From: an uncultured Granulosicoccaceae bacterium
Lineage (GTDB): Bacteria; Pseudomonadota; Gammaproteobacteria; Granulosicoccales; Granulosicoccaceae
Length of the DNA: 64,000 bases
Assembly: GCA_938006335.1 (NCBI GenBank)
Contig: CALLMF010000009.1
Location: forward strand, 62,001 to 126,000
Direction: 5' to 3'
Shown here: positions 28,901 through 36,782 of the stretch, piece by piece
Numbering within the stretch: the first letter of the stretch is position 1
How the letters are laid out: the number at the start of each line of letters is the position of its first letter
Translations under genes and position numbers: made by a program
Notes under the pieces: generated by a model
Told to the model about the DNA's origin: nothing
The model's input: the letters and a program-made list of their open reading frames with translations, nothing else
The model's database searches: none

Positions 28901-31481
28901 CATCGTTGGATACGAGTCCGGTAGCGTCAGACACGGTGTAGCTTACGGGCTCAGGATCAGCAGTGAAGCCCGCGACGGGAGCAAACGATACTTCTCCAGT
29001 GGCGTCGTTGACAGTCCACGTACCCTCACCCGCTACGGTCAACACGTCATTGTCGCCATCGCCATCGATGTCCACGGCATCAGCGCTTATCAGACTCACC
29101 GTGCTCGGGTCCAGGTCTCCATTCTCGTCGCTGTCGCTGGCGGCGCCCGGCAGCGTGACCAATACAGCGCTGTACGGTGAAACGTGTGTATCGTCAGTCG
29201 CAACAGGTGCCAGTCTCTGCATCGGCACGATGACCTCATTACTCAGCGCGTCCACCACGTTGCCGGATGGATCCAGCGCGTCGACCGTAGCCTGATTCAG
29301 CACGTTGGTTGAGGCGATATCAGAATCCACGATGGTTCTGGAAGCAGAGCAGGTCAACTGCTCTCCAGGTAGAAGCTCCACGACGTCGTCAGCATCGCAG
29401 GTCACCGATCCCGCATCTGCCATCAGATCTTCAACACGGATATCCGACAGCACAAGATTTCCGGTGTTGCTCACGGTAAGGCTGTAGGTCAGTACATCGT
29501 CTACGGCAACATAGTCCGATTCGTTGGCTACCTTGACGATCTGCAGCGCTGGCGCCTGATCCACCAGCGTCACCGCTGTGTCCTCACGCTGTCCAGCCTC
29601 AGCGGTCGATACGGAAATCGTATTGGTCAGAGCCGTTCCGGCATCTACGTCATCTTGAGTGACCACGTACTCACCCGTAAGCGTCCAGCGTTCCCCCACA
29701 TCGAGCACGCCGGGCAACCCATCGTCCACCAGAGGTCCAGTCAAAGACGCGGTCGTACCGTCTGGCAGGGTGTCGTCAAACAGCAGATCGGTCAGTGATG
29801 TATTGCCGGTGTTCTCGACAACGATCTCGTAGTTCAGCGGACCCGGCGAAGAGACTGCAGCTGCATCCACGGACTTCGAGACCTCAAAGTCCGGTGATTG
29901 AGTGATGGTCGTCTGAGCGCTGTCACTGAATGCATCCGCACCTGTCTCGTTGCTGGTCACCTCAACGACATTGACCCTCGCCCAACCCTGATCAATCTCG
30001 ACTTGAGAGACGTCGTAGCTCGCCGCGTATGCCCAGGTCTCACCCACATCGATCTGGTCGGGCAATCCCGTATCGTCCAACGGCCCCACAAGACTTGCTA
30101 CGGTCCCATCTGGCAAAGTGTCCACAGCCACGACGCCAGTGAGGCTGACGTTGCCCGTGTTCTGCACGGAGATCGTGTAGTTCAGCGCACCAGGACTGCC
30201 GATAGACGCCAGATCGACCTGCTTCAGCACACTCATTGCGGGCTCTGAAGACACTGCCGTCACGGCCGTATCGAGCACCTCGTCGGTGCCGGTTTCGTCA
30301 GCGGTTGCCCGTACGGTATTGACAAGAGGATCACCGCTATCAAGGTCTGCCTGGGTTACCTGATAGCTACCACTGAACTCCCACGCCTCCCCGACATCAA
30401 GCACGTCAGCCAGGCCCGCATCCAGCACGGGGCCAATCAACACGGCAGCATTGCCGTCAGGAAGTTCGTCTACCAGCGTGACGTTGTTCAGGCTCACGTT
30501 GCCGACGTTCTCGACTACAACGGAGTAGACAAGCTCACCGGGAGTGTTGATGGTTGCGAGATCGACGATCTTGCGTACCGCAAGCTCTGGCTCGCTCGTC
30601 ACGCTGGTAACCGCTGAGTCCTCAACGGGGTTCGGCCCCGTCTCCAGTGCGGTCACCGATACCGTATTCTCAAGCAGATCACCGGCATCAATGTCAGCCT
30701 GCGTCACCGTGTACTCGGCCACGTAAGTCCAGGTCTCTCCGACATCGAGCGCACCGGCGGTACCTACATCAGTAGAAGGGCCACTCAAGGTGCCGGCAGC
30801 ACCATCGGGCAAGATGTCGGTCAATACGAGGCCATTAAGCGTCTGATTACCGGTATTGCTGACATCGATGTCATAGCTCAGCACCCCAGGAGAAGCTATG
30901 GCACTCGAGTCCACACGCTTGTCGACGCTGAAGCCTGGCGCCTGTGTCACTGCTACCTCAGCAGTCGCCGTGACAGGAAGCAGCTCATTGCTACTCACCG
31001 ATACAAGATTGTCGATGTCTCCATCGCCGCCACCAAACGTATCGATGTCACTCTGCTGGACGGTATACACCCCTGTGTACACCCAGATCTCATCGCCATC
31101 AAGCACACCGTCATCATTGGTGTCTCCTGACGTCAAGGACAGTTCGGCGGCAGGAATGATCGAATCGTCCAGCGTGATCCCGGTGAGCCCCAACAAGCCG
31201 AGATTATCCAGGGTGATCGTGTAGGTGACCGTGTCACCCGCCGCTGTGGGCGTCGACAAAGCGGAAGTATCCGCCCGCTTTTGAACCGCCAGGCCCTTCG
31301 GCCGAACCAGAACAGTGCCCTGATTGTTGGTGTCGTTGTTCTCGAACTGAGAAGAGGTTGAGATAACGATACCGGTATTGGTGAAGTCCTCGTCCGTCAA
31401 GGCATAGACCGACGCCAACCCTGATCCGAAGAACAGGGCCGCCGTCGATGTCAACAGCCTTGAGATACGAGAACCGCACAT
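25929..31481 (-). CDS. 1850-residue repeat surface protein with C-terminal OmpA domain
   Basis: After a signal peptide (ASVYA) the mature start ALTDEDFTNTGIVISTSSQF resembles the downstream end of its partner's signal region. Residues about 65-650 hold at least five tandem DUF11/DUF7507-like repeats of about 115 residues (LPDG..ASL.GP, LDVGE.W.Y, TQ.DID.G). Residues about 785-1095 hold three CshA-fibril-like repeats (APVA.DD, GEG.WSV, GF.GDP.PV.YTV). SdrD-B-like domains follow (GIVWLDRDRDGVVD; GKVFHDRDQDGAQD), with another DUF11 domain between. The C-terminus is an OmpA-type peptidoglycan-binding domain (VFFDTDKNTVRE, THTDSRGSARYN, LAEKRAETI). It would be tethered to the cell wall with the repeats outward. 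The fifth repeat and some linkers diverge. Confidence 0.85.
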   Translation of the reverse strand: MCGSRISRLLTSTAALFFGSGLASVYALTDEDFTNTGIVISTSSQFENNDTNNQGTVLVRPKGLAVQKRADTSALSTPTAAGDTVTYTITLDNLGLLGLTGITLDDSIIPAAELSLTSGDTNDDGVLDGDEIWVYTGVYTVQQSDIDTFGGGDGDIDNLVSVSSNELLPVTATAEVAVTQAPGFSVDKRVDSSAIASPGVLSYDIDVSNTGNQTLNGLVLTDILPDGAAGTLSGPSTDVGTAGALDVGETWTYVAEYTVTQADIDAGDLLENTVSVTALETGPNPVEDSAVTSVTSEPELAVRKIVDLATINTPGELVYSVVVENVGNVSLNNVTLVDELPDGNAAVLIGPVLDAGLADVLDVGEAWEFSGSYQVTQADLDSGDPLVNTVRATADETGTDEVLDTAVTAVSSEPAMSVLKQVDLASIGSPGALNYTISVQNTGNVSLTGVVAVDTLPDGTVASLVGPLDDTGLPDQIDVGETWAYAASYDVSQVEIDQGWARVNVVEVTSNETGADAFSDSAQTTITQSPDFEVSKSVDAAAVSSPGPLNYEIVVENTGNTSLTDLLFDDTLPDGTTASLTGPLVDDGLPGVLDVGERWTLTGEYVVTQDDVDAGTALTNTISVSTAEAGQREDTAVTLVDQAPALQIVKVANESDYVAVDDVLTYSLTVSNTGNLVLSDIRVEDLMADAGSVTCDADDVVELLPGEQLTCSASRTIVDSDIASTNVLNQATVDALDPSGNVVDALSNEVIVPMQRLAPVATDDTHVSPYSAVLVTLPGAASDSDENGDLDPSTVSLISADAVDIDGDGDNDVLTVAGEGTWTVNDATGEVSFAPVAGFTADPEPVSYTVSDATGLVSNDALLVVEYPQTAPVAQDDRVVNPEVASPSNPTTLNVLADNGNGADSDPENDIDVTRVQLSDSAAVDSDGDGDRDTLIVVGEGVWSVDDTTGDVTFVPQAGFLGDPAPVAYTVADINGLVSNEALITIDYPQTAPVANDDQRLDQPLAQVVSLNPLDNDTDPEDNIDTATVVLIDPVSGDSVTSLLVEGEGLWSVEEGTGVISFAPETGFLGDPAPVEYTVSDNTGLVSNNASVTVTYEAPASLEGIVWLDRDRDGVVDPDEERKVGWQLRIIDASGELVATAISDDQGYYSVTGLVPGAFTVEFYNESGVFMDSQTTDGAILAGQVVNLPLPVDPGGVVYDSVSRFPVAGVTLNLLNSQDVAVDESCLLESQQGQVTEDDGLYAFNLNTDAHASCTSGDTYRIEISAAPEEYRADYSTIIREAGAGDCGDATLGCALSSVFDSAIAEHDCTIDTIPSSNACEVQEQPDAPLDGQQTQYYVQFDIEAGDRNVIFNHIPIDARANDAEILLSKTADVGSASIGGLVQYTLNAENTKDAPSVDIEIVDTPPAGFLLVPESVQLVQPGPDGDLDTDDDVVTAPVVANVDPLRISGLDIDPLETVRITYLMRVGVGVVSGSYRNDAVASGPNGVASNAVSATVEIVSDPVLEQATLIGKVFHDRDQDGAQDPADATGVSLRSDYFGWNSLSLPSLPGRNTAQDDPAETAVVVHMPLSDNNSFTVLTDEGTRIHVNETGTVSEAHVGAKARGLTGQDIRVCTQHTVDVPTSQDGLTPVNLAPTDVLRIVVQNYGIDESGIPGVRLATVTGLLIETDAYGRYSIPDVDAGSTGIGQNVVLKVDPSSLPQGSRFTTENPYVLRIVSETLNKINFGVLVPDTDLYSGVTSDLCKAVANTGTSSKVEVQLGSVFFDTDKNTVREDQRGIVADIVSKLKAYGGGSILIETHTDSRGSARYNLELAEKRAETIRGLLADALGPELVKLVSVEVNPAAYEEQDR

Positions 31482-31485
31482 GGTC

Positions 31486-32928
31486 TTACGGTGCGTTGAC
31501 TACCGCGTCGAACGTGACGAAGATCGGCGTGCCAACCGGCACGCTGTTGAGCGTCCACGACAGGCCGGCTCCTGCAGGATCGCTTTCATCGAATGCATCA
31601 CCACCTCCAATGGAGCCACCCACATAGGTGAATCCCGCGGGCACCGGATCGACGACCGTCACATCAGTCGCGACATCAGGTCCCGCATTTGTGATCTCAA
31701 GCGAGAACGTGATGGTCTGACCGATATTCGGCGTAGCGTCGTCCACGCTCTTGGCGATGGACAAATCGATACCCAGATCGTTGTTGGTGATCGAGCATGT
31801 CACGTCCGAGCCAGGCAACAAGGTGATGTCCGTTCCCGTTGCGACGCCGGCACCGGGCAGACCCGTGGTGATCGTGTTGGCGTCCACACATGCCCATGTG
31901 CCTTCGGCATAGGCGGCAAGGTCCAGCTCGCTGATCGTGATGATCTCGTTTGCCAATACGGTTGTTGCCACGCCACTGCTGACGACTGCGCCATCAACAG
32001 AGATGTCGAAGTCCGCAATAACGCCATCACCACCGTTGTCATTGACGACGTTCTTGACGAGAGTCAGCGTCGGTGCAATATCGTCGTTGGTGATCGAGCA
32101 GGTCACATCTGCACCGGATGCAAGCACGATGGACTCGCCTGCAGCCGCGCCGGCCAGCGGAAGGCCACCGGTCAAGCTGTTGTTGTCCACGCATTCCCAT
32201 GCACCTTCCGTGTAGCCCGGAACGATCGCTTCACTGATCGTGATCGATGTGTTGGCAAGTACCGTCGTTGGATCACCGCTGGTGACCGCGTTGCCATCCA
32301 CCTCAAGCGAAAAGTCAGCGTCAGTCAGCAGACCACCATTGTCGTTGGTGACTGATTTGGCGAGCGTCAGCGTCGGCGCAATGTCGTCGTTGACAATCGT
32401 GCAAACGGTCTGTTGCCCGATAGACAGGGTGACCGAGCCTGAACTGAAGGTCGTGTCCATCATGGCGCCTTCGGTACAAGACCAGCTACCCTCGGCATAT
32501 CCGTCAACATCCGCCTCGGTTAGCGAGTAGGCGCCGGGCGGAATGTATAGTGTGTTGGATGTATAGGTAGTCGTTGAGCCCGCAGTCACACCAGCGTCAA
32601 ACGTGAGTACGCTGCCACTCGCCGCTTCTGCATCCGTGGCAATCGAGAAATCGCCCAGTACACCTACACCGCCATCGTCATTGACAACTTCCTTGACGAT
32701 GATCAACTCGGCATTGGGGATGATCTGTATCGAGTCGACGTTGTTGGAGGTATCCACCTCGAACTGCGATGACGATGCGATGACAGTGGACTGATTGAGA
32801 TAGTCCGAGAGTGTCAACGACCATGCGGTCAACGGCACTCCTGCTGCAACGAGGAGTATCGCGAGAGGCGCTCCAAACGAGCCTCCCCTCCTCTGCTTCA
32901 CCGATACTGGATGTCTTCTGATTTTCAT
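31486..32928 (-). CDS. Secreted protein with prealbumin-like repeats and C-terminal DUF11 domain
   Basis: This 480-residue protein has a signal peptide ending near AWSLT and a mature start LTLSDYLNQSTVIASSSQFE that echoes the OmpA-tailed neighbour (LT..D..N...VI..SSQFE). Three repeats of about 100 residues follow, each with a VKxVxNDDGGxGVLxDF/DNGG core, a GY.EG.W.C motif and a CxIxNDD end. These resemble prealbumin-like domains of SpaA/Cna-B type surface proteins. The C-terminal domain is DUF11 (KSVDDATPNIGQTITFSL). AGGTAG lies near the ATG at 32928. It is 4 bp from the next gene, so it is cotranscribed. A role as a surface subunit is inferred. Confidence 0.82.
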   Translation of the reverse strand: MKIRRHPVSVKQRRGGSFGAPLAILLVAAGVPLTAWSLTLSDYLNQSTVIASSSQFEVDTSNNVDSIQIIPNAELIIVKEVVNDDGGVGVLGDFSIATDAEAASGSVLTFDAGVTAGSTTTYTSNTLYIPPGAYSLTEADVDGYAEGSWSCTEGAMMDTTFSSGSVTLSIGQQTVCTIVNDDIAPTLTLAKSVTNDNGGLLTDADFSLEVDGNAVTSGDPTTVLANTSITISEAIVPGYTEGAWECVDNNSLTGGLPLAGAAAGESIVLASGADVTCSITNDDIAPTLTLVKNVVNDNGGDGVIADFDISVDGAVVSSGVATTVLANEIITISELDLAAYAEGTWACVDANTITTGLPGAGVATGTDITLLPGSDVTCSITNNDLGIDLSIAKSVDDATPNIGQTITFSLEITNAGPDVATDVTVVDPVPAGFTYVGGSIGGGDAFDESDPAGAGLSWTLNSVPVGTPIFVTFDAVVNAP

Positions 32929-32943
32929 GATCGCTACCTGGAA

Positions 32944-34869
32944 TTAGGGGGCTAACACCACGGCTCTGAAGCTCAACGTGGTAGATGCACCTGGTGCAAG
33001 AGAATTGATCGACCAATCGAGTCCGGTACCCGAGGGGGAGCTGTCATCTCGGACATCAGCACCCGTCATGGATAGGGGTACATAGGAAAACCCGGCAGGC
33101 AAGGGGTCGATAACCTGTAGGTCAGTGGCCACGTCTGGCCCTGTGTTGGTGACCAGCAGACTGAAAGTGATCGTCTGACCAACGTTCGGGGAGAGATCGT
33201 CAACCGACTTGACGATCGTCAGGTCGACACCTTGATCATCATTGTTGAACGTGCAGGTGACGTCTTCGCCGGCTTGAATCTGCACACCATCGCTACCGTC
33301 CGGATCAGTTCCGTCGCAGCTGATGCTTGTGAGCTCGTAGCCGGCCACTGCGCTTTCACTCAGCATGTACAAGCCTGAGACCACATTCGCCGACGTCACT
33401 GAAGCATCCCCGGTCACACCGGCTCCGGACTGGGTGGGTCCCGTGAATTCAAGCGTGAAATCGCCAACCACCGCTGTGCCACCGGCATCGTTGGTCAAGT
33501 TCTTGACCAGCGTCAGTGTCGTTGCCGCCTCATCGTCGTTGCTGATCGTGCAAACGGCGTGATCGCCGCTTGCGAGAGTGACAGTGCTACCCGACAGCCC
33601 GCTTGCGCCCACGCAACTCCAGCTGGATGCGTCGTATCCCGCTACCAGCGTCTCGGAGAGCACGTAGTCACCGGGCTGTACTACAGCTGTAGTTACCGCT
33701 GCGGTCCCGCTTGTGCCACTGATCGGGCTCGGGCCTGTTGCACTGAGCGTGAAGTCGGAAAGAACAGCCGTTCCACCGTCATCGTTGATCAGATCCTTGA
33801 CCAGTGTGAGCTCCGCTCCCGCGAACGCCCAGTAATAGATTGGCTCTCGCGTGTGGTTGCGGCTGGTATCACCCGTGAACACCTCCTCGTCGACGACAAG
33901 CCCTATCGCACCGGATGTCAGAGGCGTACTTCCATACAAGACGGCCCATGATCCGTTGCCACCATCCTCCGCCGCTTGCGACAACACGGCCATCGTGTGA
34001 TGCCGCGCTGCCGGGTAGCTGTAGCCGGAGTTCGCCCCGTTGTTGCCAGCAACGATATCGGCACCCATTCCCAGCTCGTAGAACACGTTGTTTACTGTTC
34101 CACTACCGGATTCGGCCACGATATAGCCGATCGTCTCCGGGCTACGGGAGTCCGCGATCTGGCCGATGTGCTTGCCAACGCAGATGCCATCAGCCATGCC
34201 TGCATTGAACGGCTCGCTCTGTCGCGAGTCACAGTCGGTCATGTAGATGACGCTGGCGCGTGAGTCGTTGTAACTCATCACTTGCCCGAAGACAGCTGGA
34301 TCGGCGTAGGATTGGACGATGTCGCCGCTGACATCCTCCATCAGACTCAGGTTCCAGCCACCGTCTGTCGCGAACTGCCCGTTGGTCTGATCGGAGACGA
34401 CCTTGTGCGCTTCTACCAGACGTCCGTCCGGCAAGATGTGCGCACCCTCGTCCATCACCATGCAGTGGACATCGCCGGGTGTCGCTGCCGAGTTCTCCCA
34501 GCCTTGAATCCTCAACTCGAAGGATGAAGCTCCGATGTTTCGGATACGTGGAACGGCAGGCGGGCTTGAATAGCTTCCGGCCGCACCGGCAAACGTTTCC
34601 AGTACGTAGGTGCAGACAGGAATGGCGTCGACATAGCTGTTGTCGAGCGTCACTGTGGTCCAGCTGGTGGACACATCAGGTACGAGTACAGACTCGAAGT
34701 ACGGCGTCAGGACCAGGGCACGAGCACTATCAATAGGCAACAGCAGTCCAATAAAGGCGAATAGTGCTGTCGCCCATCGTGACCAATAGACCGATGTTGA
34801 GTGCTCTGTTTCCACCTTCCTTACACTCGCCACGATGTGTGAACAGCAGGATTGCTGCGCGTGACTCAA
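32944..34869 (-). CDS. Secreted protein with unique N-terminal domain, prealbumin-like repeats and DUF11
   Basis: This 641-residue protein starts at an apparent TTG (34869); a GTG at 34833 is possible and neither has a good ribosome site. A signal peptide ends near DSARA. Residues about 55-345 form a domain without a recognised family (LTPYFESVLVPDVS, RIQGWENSA, YWAFAGAELTLV at its end). It contains paired cysteines and a possible metal-like GDVHCMV segment. Two NDDGGTAVLSDF/NDAGGTAVVGDF repeats and a DUF11 domain follow, closely like the next gene. It is probably the first gene of the operon. An adhesive or structural surface role is inferred. Confidence 0.78.
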   Translation of the reverse strand: MSHAQQSCCSHIVASVRKVETEHSTSVYWSRWATALFAFIGLLLPIDSARALVLTPYFESVLVPDVSTSWTTVTLDNSYVDAIPVCTYVLETFAGAAGSYSSPPAVPRIRNIGASSFELRIQGWENSAATPGDVHCMVMDEGAHILPDGRLVEAHKVVSDQTNGQFATDGGWNLSLMEDVSGDIVQSYADPAVFGQVMSYNDSRASVIYMTDCDSRQSEPFNAGMADGICVGKHIGQIADSRSPETIGYIVAESGSGTVNNVFYELGMGADIVAGNNGANSGYSYPAARHHTMAVLSQAAEDGGNGSWAVLYGSTPLTSGAIGLVVDEEVFTGDTSRNHTREPIYYWAFAGAELTLVKDLINDDGGTAVLSDFTLSATGPSPISGTSGTAAVTTAVVQPGDYVLSETLVAGYDASSWSCVGASGLSGSTVTLASGDHAVCTISNDDEAATTLTLVKNLTNDAGGTAVVGDFTLEFTGPTQSGAGVTGDASVTSANVVSGLYMLSESAVAGYELTSISCDGTDPDGSDGVQIQAGEDVTCTFNNDDQGVDLTIVKSVDDLSPNVGQTITFSLLVTNTGPDVATDLQVIDPLPAGFSYVPLSMTGADVRDDSSPSGTGLDWSINSLAPGASTTLSFRAVVLAP

Positions 34870-35039
34870 TGCTTGAAGGGGTCAATTCAATAAACAGGCC
34901 GAACAGTTGCCGCACGACAGCGTTGCAACAATTGCCACCGACGATTTGCGGAATAGATCAATATTCACTCGCCGTGTGCACTTGGTTAAGGCAATACAAC
35001 GGCGATAAGACACAATAGGACACGTTTGTAACAGCCCAA

Positions 35040-35057
35040 GACACAGTTTGATGTGTC
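35040..35057 (-). terminator. Inverted repeat after the PhyH-like gene, weak terminator candidate
   Basis: A perfect GACACA-N6-TGTGTC inverted repeat lies 6 bases beyond the stop of the minus-strand dioxygenase gene. The following bases (TTGGGCTGTT) are only partly T-rich. It could be a weak terminator or a binding site in the 194-bp gap upstream of the surface operon starting at 34869. Nothing else in that gap could be supported. Confidence 0.35.
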
Positions 35058-35063
35058 GCCTGA

Positions 35064-35897
35064 TCAGTAGTTTCGGCGCTGCGTCGCGCCGTGATAGAGG
35101 ATGTCGCCAAAGTTCTTGTTGACTCTCTCGCGCAATGCCACGGACTCTGCACTCATGCTCCTGACAGGCCTCGACAACACGGTGGTATCGGATGACGATC
35201 TACCCTCACCTCTGACAGGCAGCCACATGTTCTCTCCGATCACTTGGCGAACATCATTGCGCGTGTAAGACTGAAGAGCAAAACCGACTCGGCGCTGTGT
35301 GCTGCGATTGGGTTGCGAGCCGTGAATGATTTCGCCGTGGTGCAGTGACATCTGACCTGGCTTGAGGATCAGATCAACTGCTTGCGATTCATCTACGTCA
35401 GCGACGGCTTGTCCGCGCGTGAGGATGTTGTCTTCACCGTAGGTATCCTCGTGCGGCCTGATGGCGGCCTTGTGGCTCCCCGGAATCATCGACATGCAGC
35501 CTGTCTCCTGATTACTGGGCGACAGTGCGATCCATGGTGTCACGTAGTCATGGCTGGACAAGCCTGCGTACGTCGCATCCTGATGCCAGCTCACAAAGTA
35601 CTTGCTGGACGGTTCCTTGATGAACAAGACACTCCCCCACAAGGAGAAGTCGGGTCCAAGCACATCCTCGACCGCGTCAAGCACAATCGGGTTGAACGCG
35701 AGTTGGTCCAGAAACGTGAGTACCAGATGCGCGTTGTTGCGGTTTTCGGCACCCAGGTGTTCGGGGTGCTCCGACTCGGCCGCCTCCAGATGCGCCAGTA
35801 GGTCAGCAGCGTCAGACTCCGACATCACATCTATCGGTGATAGATACCCTTGCTCGTGGTAGTGACTGACCTGCTGACTCGAAAGGAATTTGGGCAT
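35064..35897 (-). CDS. Phytanoyl-CoA dioxygenase (PhyH)-family Fe(II)/2-oxoglutarate oxygenase
   Basis: This 277-residue protein shows the PhyH double-stranded beta-helix signature: SWHQD gives the first two iron ligands, LHHGEIIHGS holds the third ligand and NRSTQRRVGF carries the Arg that binds 2-oxoglutarate. EQGYLSPIDV is a typical N-terminal segment. The family hydroxylates varied small molecules; the substrate is unknown. The start at 35897 (AGGA 9 bases upstream) is preferred to one 87 bp farther upstream. It is divergent from the racemase-like gene, leaving a 129-bp shared region. Confidence 0.85.
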   Translation of the reverse strand: MPKFLSSQQVSHYHEQGYLSPIDVMSESDAADLLAHLEAAESEHPEHLGAENRNNAHLVLTFLDQLAFNPIVLDAVEDVLGPDFSLWGSVLFIKEPSSKYFVSWHQDATYAGLSSHDYVTPWIALSPSNQETGCMSMIPGSHKAAIRPHEDTYGEDNILTRGQAVADVDESQAVDLILKPGQMSLHHGEIIHGSQPNRSTQRRVGFALQSYTRNDVRQVIGENMWLPVRGEGRSSSDTTVLSRPVRSMSAESVALRERVNKNFGDILYHGATQRRNY

Positions 35898-36026
35898 ATG
35901 AACGTCCTGTGAAGCTTCTCCTGAACTCACTGGCGTGACGTGCGTACTGCCCGATGCAGTCGATGTGTCGATGCCGAGTGTCACGGTAGACTACCCCGAA
36001 GTCGATGGCGAGTGACGATCGAGCTA

Positions 36027-36782
36027 ATGACAACCCGAGGCGGAACCGTGCGCAGCAGTACTAGCGGAGCGGTCGGTGTACTCATGCTGGATACTGGCTT
36101 CAAGCGTTTTGCACGTGATATCGGCAACGCGGATTCGCTGCCGTTTGACACGATGCAGCGATGCGTCGAGAAGGCCTATGTCAACGACGTGGTGTCCGAG
36201 CACGGCCTCACCGAGGAAATGATCTTCGCGTTTGTTGATGCAGGCGAACACCTCGTATCTCAAGGCGCGTCGCTCATCACCACCAGCTGCGGCTTTCTGT
36301 TCAGCGCACAAGCCCGGATGGCGGACGCCCTGCCCGTACCGGTGGTAACAAGCTCCCTGATCGCTCTACCACAGCTACAACAGACCTATGCGGACGCAGG
36401 TCCCGTGGGAATACTCACCTTTGATGCGCAAGCGCTAGGGAACCAACTTGCAACAACAACGTACGATGCCTGCACGGCACCACCTTGCATCGTTGGAATG
36501 GACCCGAGCTCACATTTTGCTGACGTGATACACGAGCGCAAGGAGGCTTACGCCAAGCAGCTGAAACAGGATGTCGCCCACGCGGCAGAAAAGCTCGCCC
36601 GGCATCAACCTGCCGCGGTCCTGCTGGAATGCACCAACCTTGCCCCGTGGCGCATAGAAGTCGAGCGCGTGTGCAAGGTACCCGTCGTAGACCTTGTTGA
36701 CGTAATCCTGTGGGTACGCGAACACGGCTTGTCCGCACTTGATCCTCAACAAGGCAATCAGGAACTCGGCCTGACCGACTAA
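36027..36782 (+). CDS. Aspartate/glutamate racemase-superfamily protein
   Basis: This 251-residue protein has two Cys-containing motifs characteristic of cofactor-independent Asp/Glu racemase-like enzymes: TTSCGF near the N-domain end and LLECTNL in the C-domain. VGVLMLDTGF marks the opening strand, with AGPVGILTFD in the middle. Relatives include racemases, decarboxylases and hydantoin racemases, so the reaction is not assigned. The ATG at 36027 starts close to the first beta strand. It converges with the TRAP permease gene with a 4-bp overlap of stops, and may act on the transported compound. Confidence 0.8.
   Translation: MTTRGGTVRSSTSGAVGVLMLDTGFKRFARDIGNADSLPFDTMQRCVEKAYVNDVVSEHGLTEEMIFAFVDAGEHLVSQGASLITTSCGFLFSAQARMADALPVPVVTSSLIALPQLQQTYADAGPVGILTFDAQALGNQLATTTYDACTAPPCIVGMDPSSHFADVIHERKEAYAKQLKQDVAHAAEKLARHQPAAVLLECTNLAPWRIEVERVCKVPVVDLVDVILWVREHGLSALDPQQGNQELGLTD

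Noticed and set aside
28461-29180. A 239-codon plus-strand open frame inside the OmpA-tailed gene
   Set aside because: Its product is unusually Arg/His-rich and lies opposite well-formed CshA-like repeats; not a gene.
25929-31481. Repeats read as a mobile element or CRISPR array
   Set aside because: The repeat unit is in frame, about 345 bp, and encodes DUF11 domains. There are no spacers, direct-repeat ends or transposase.
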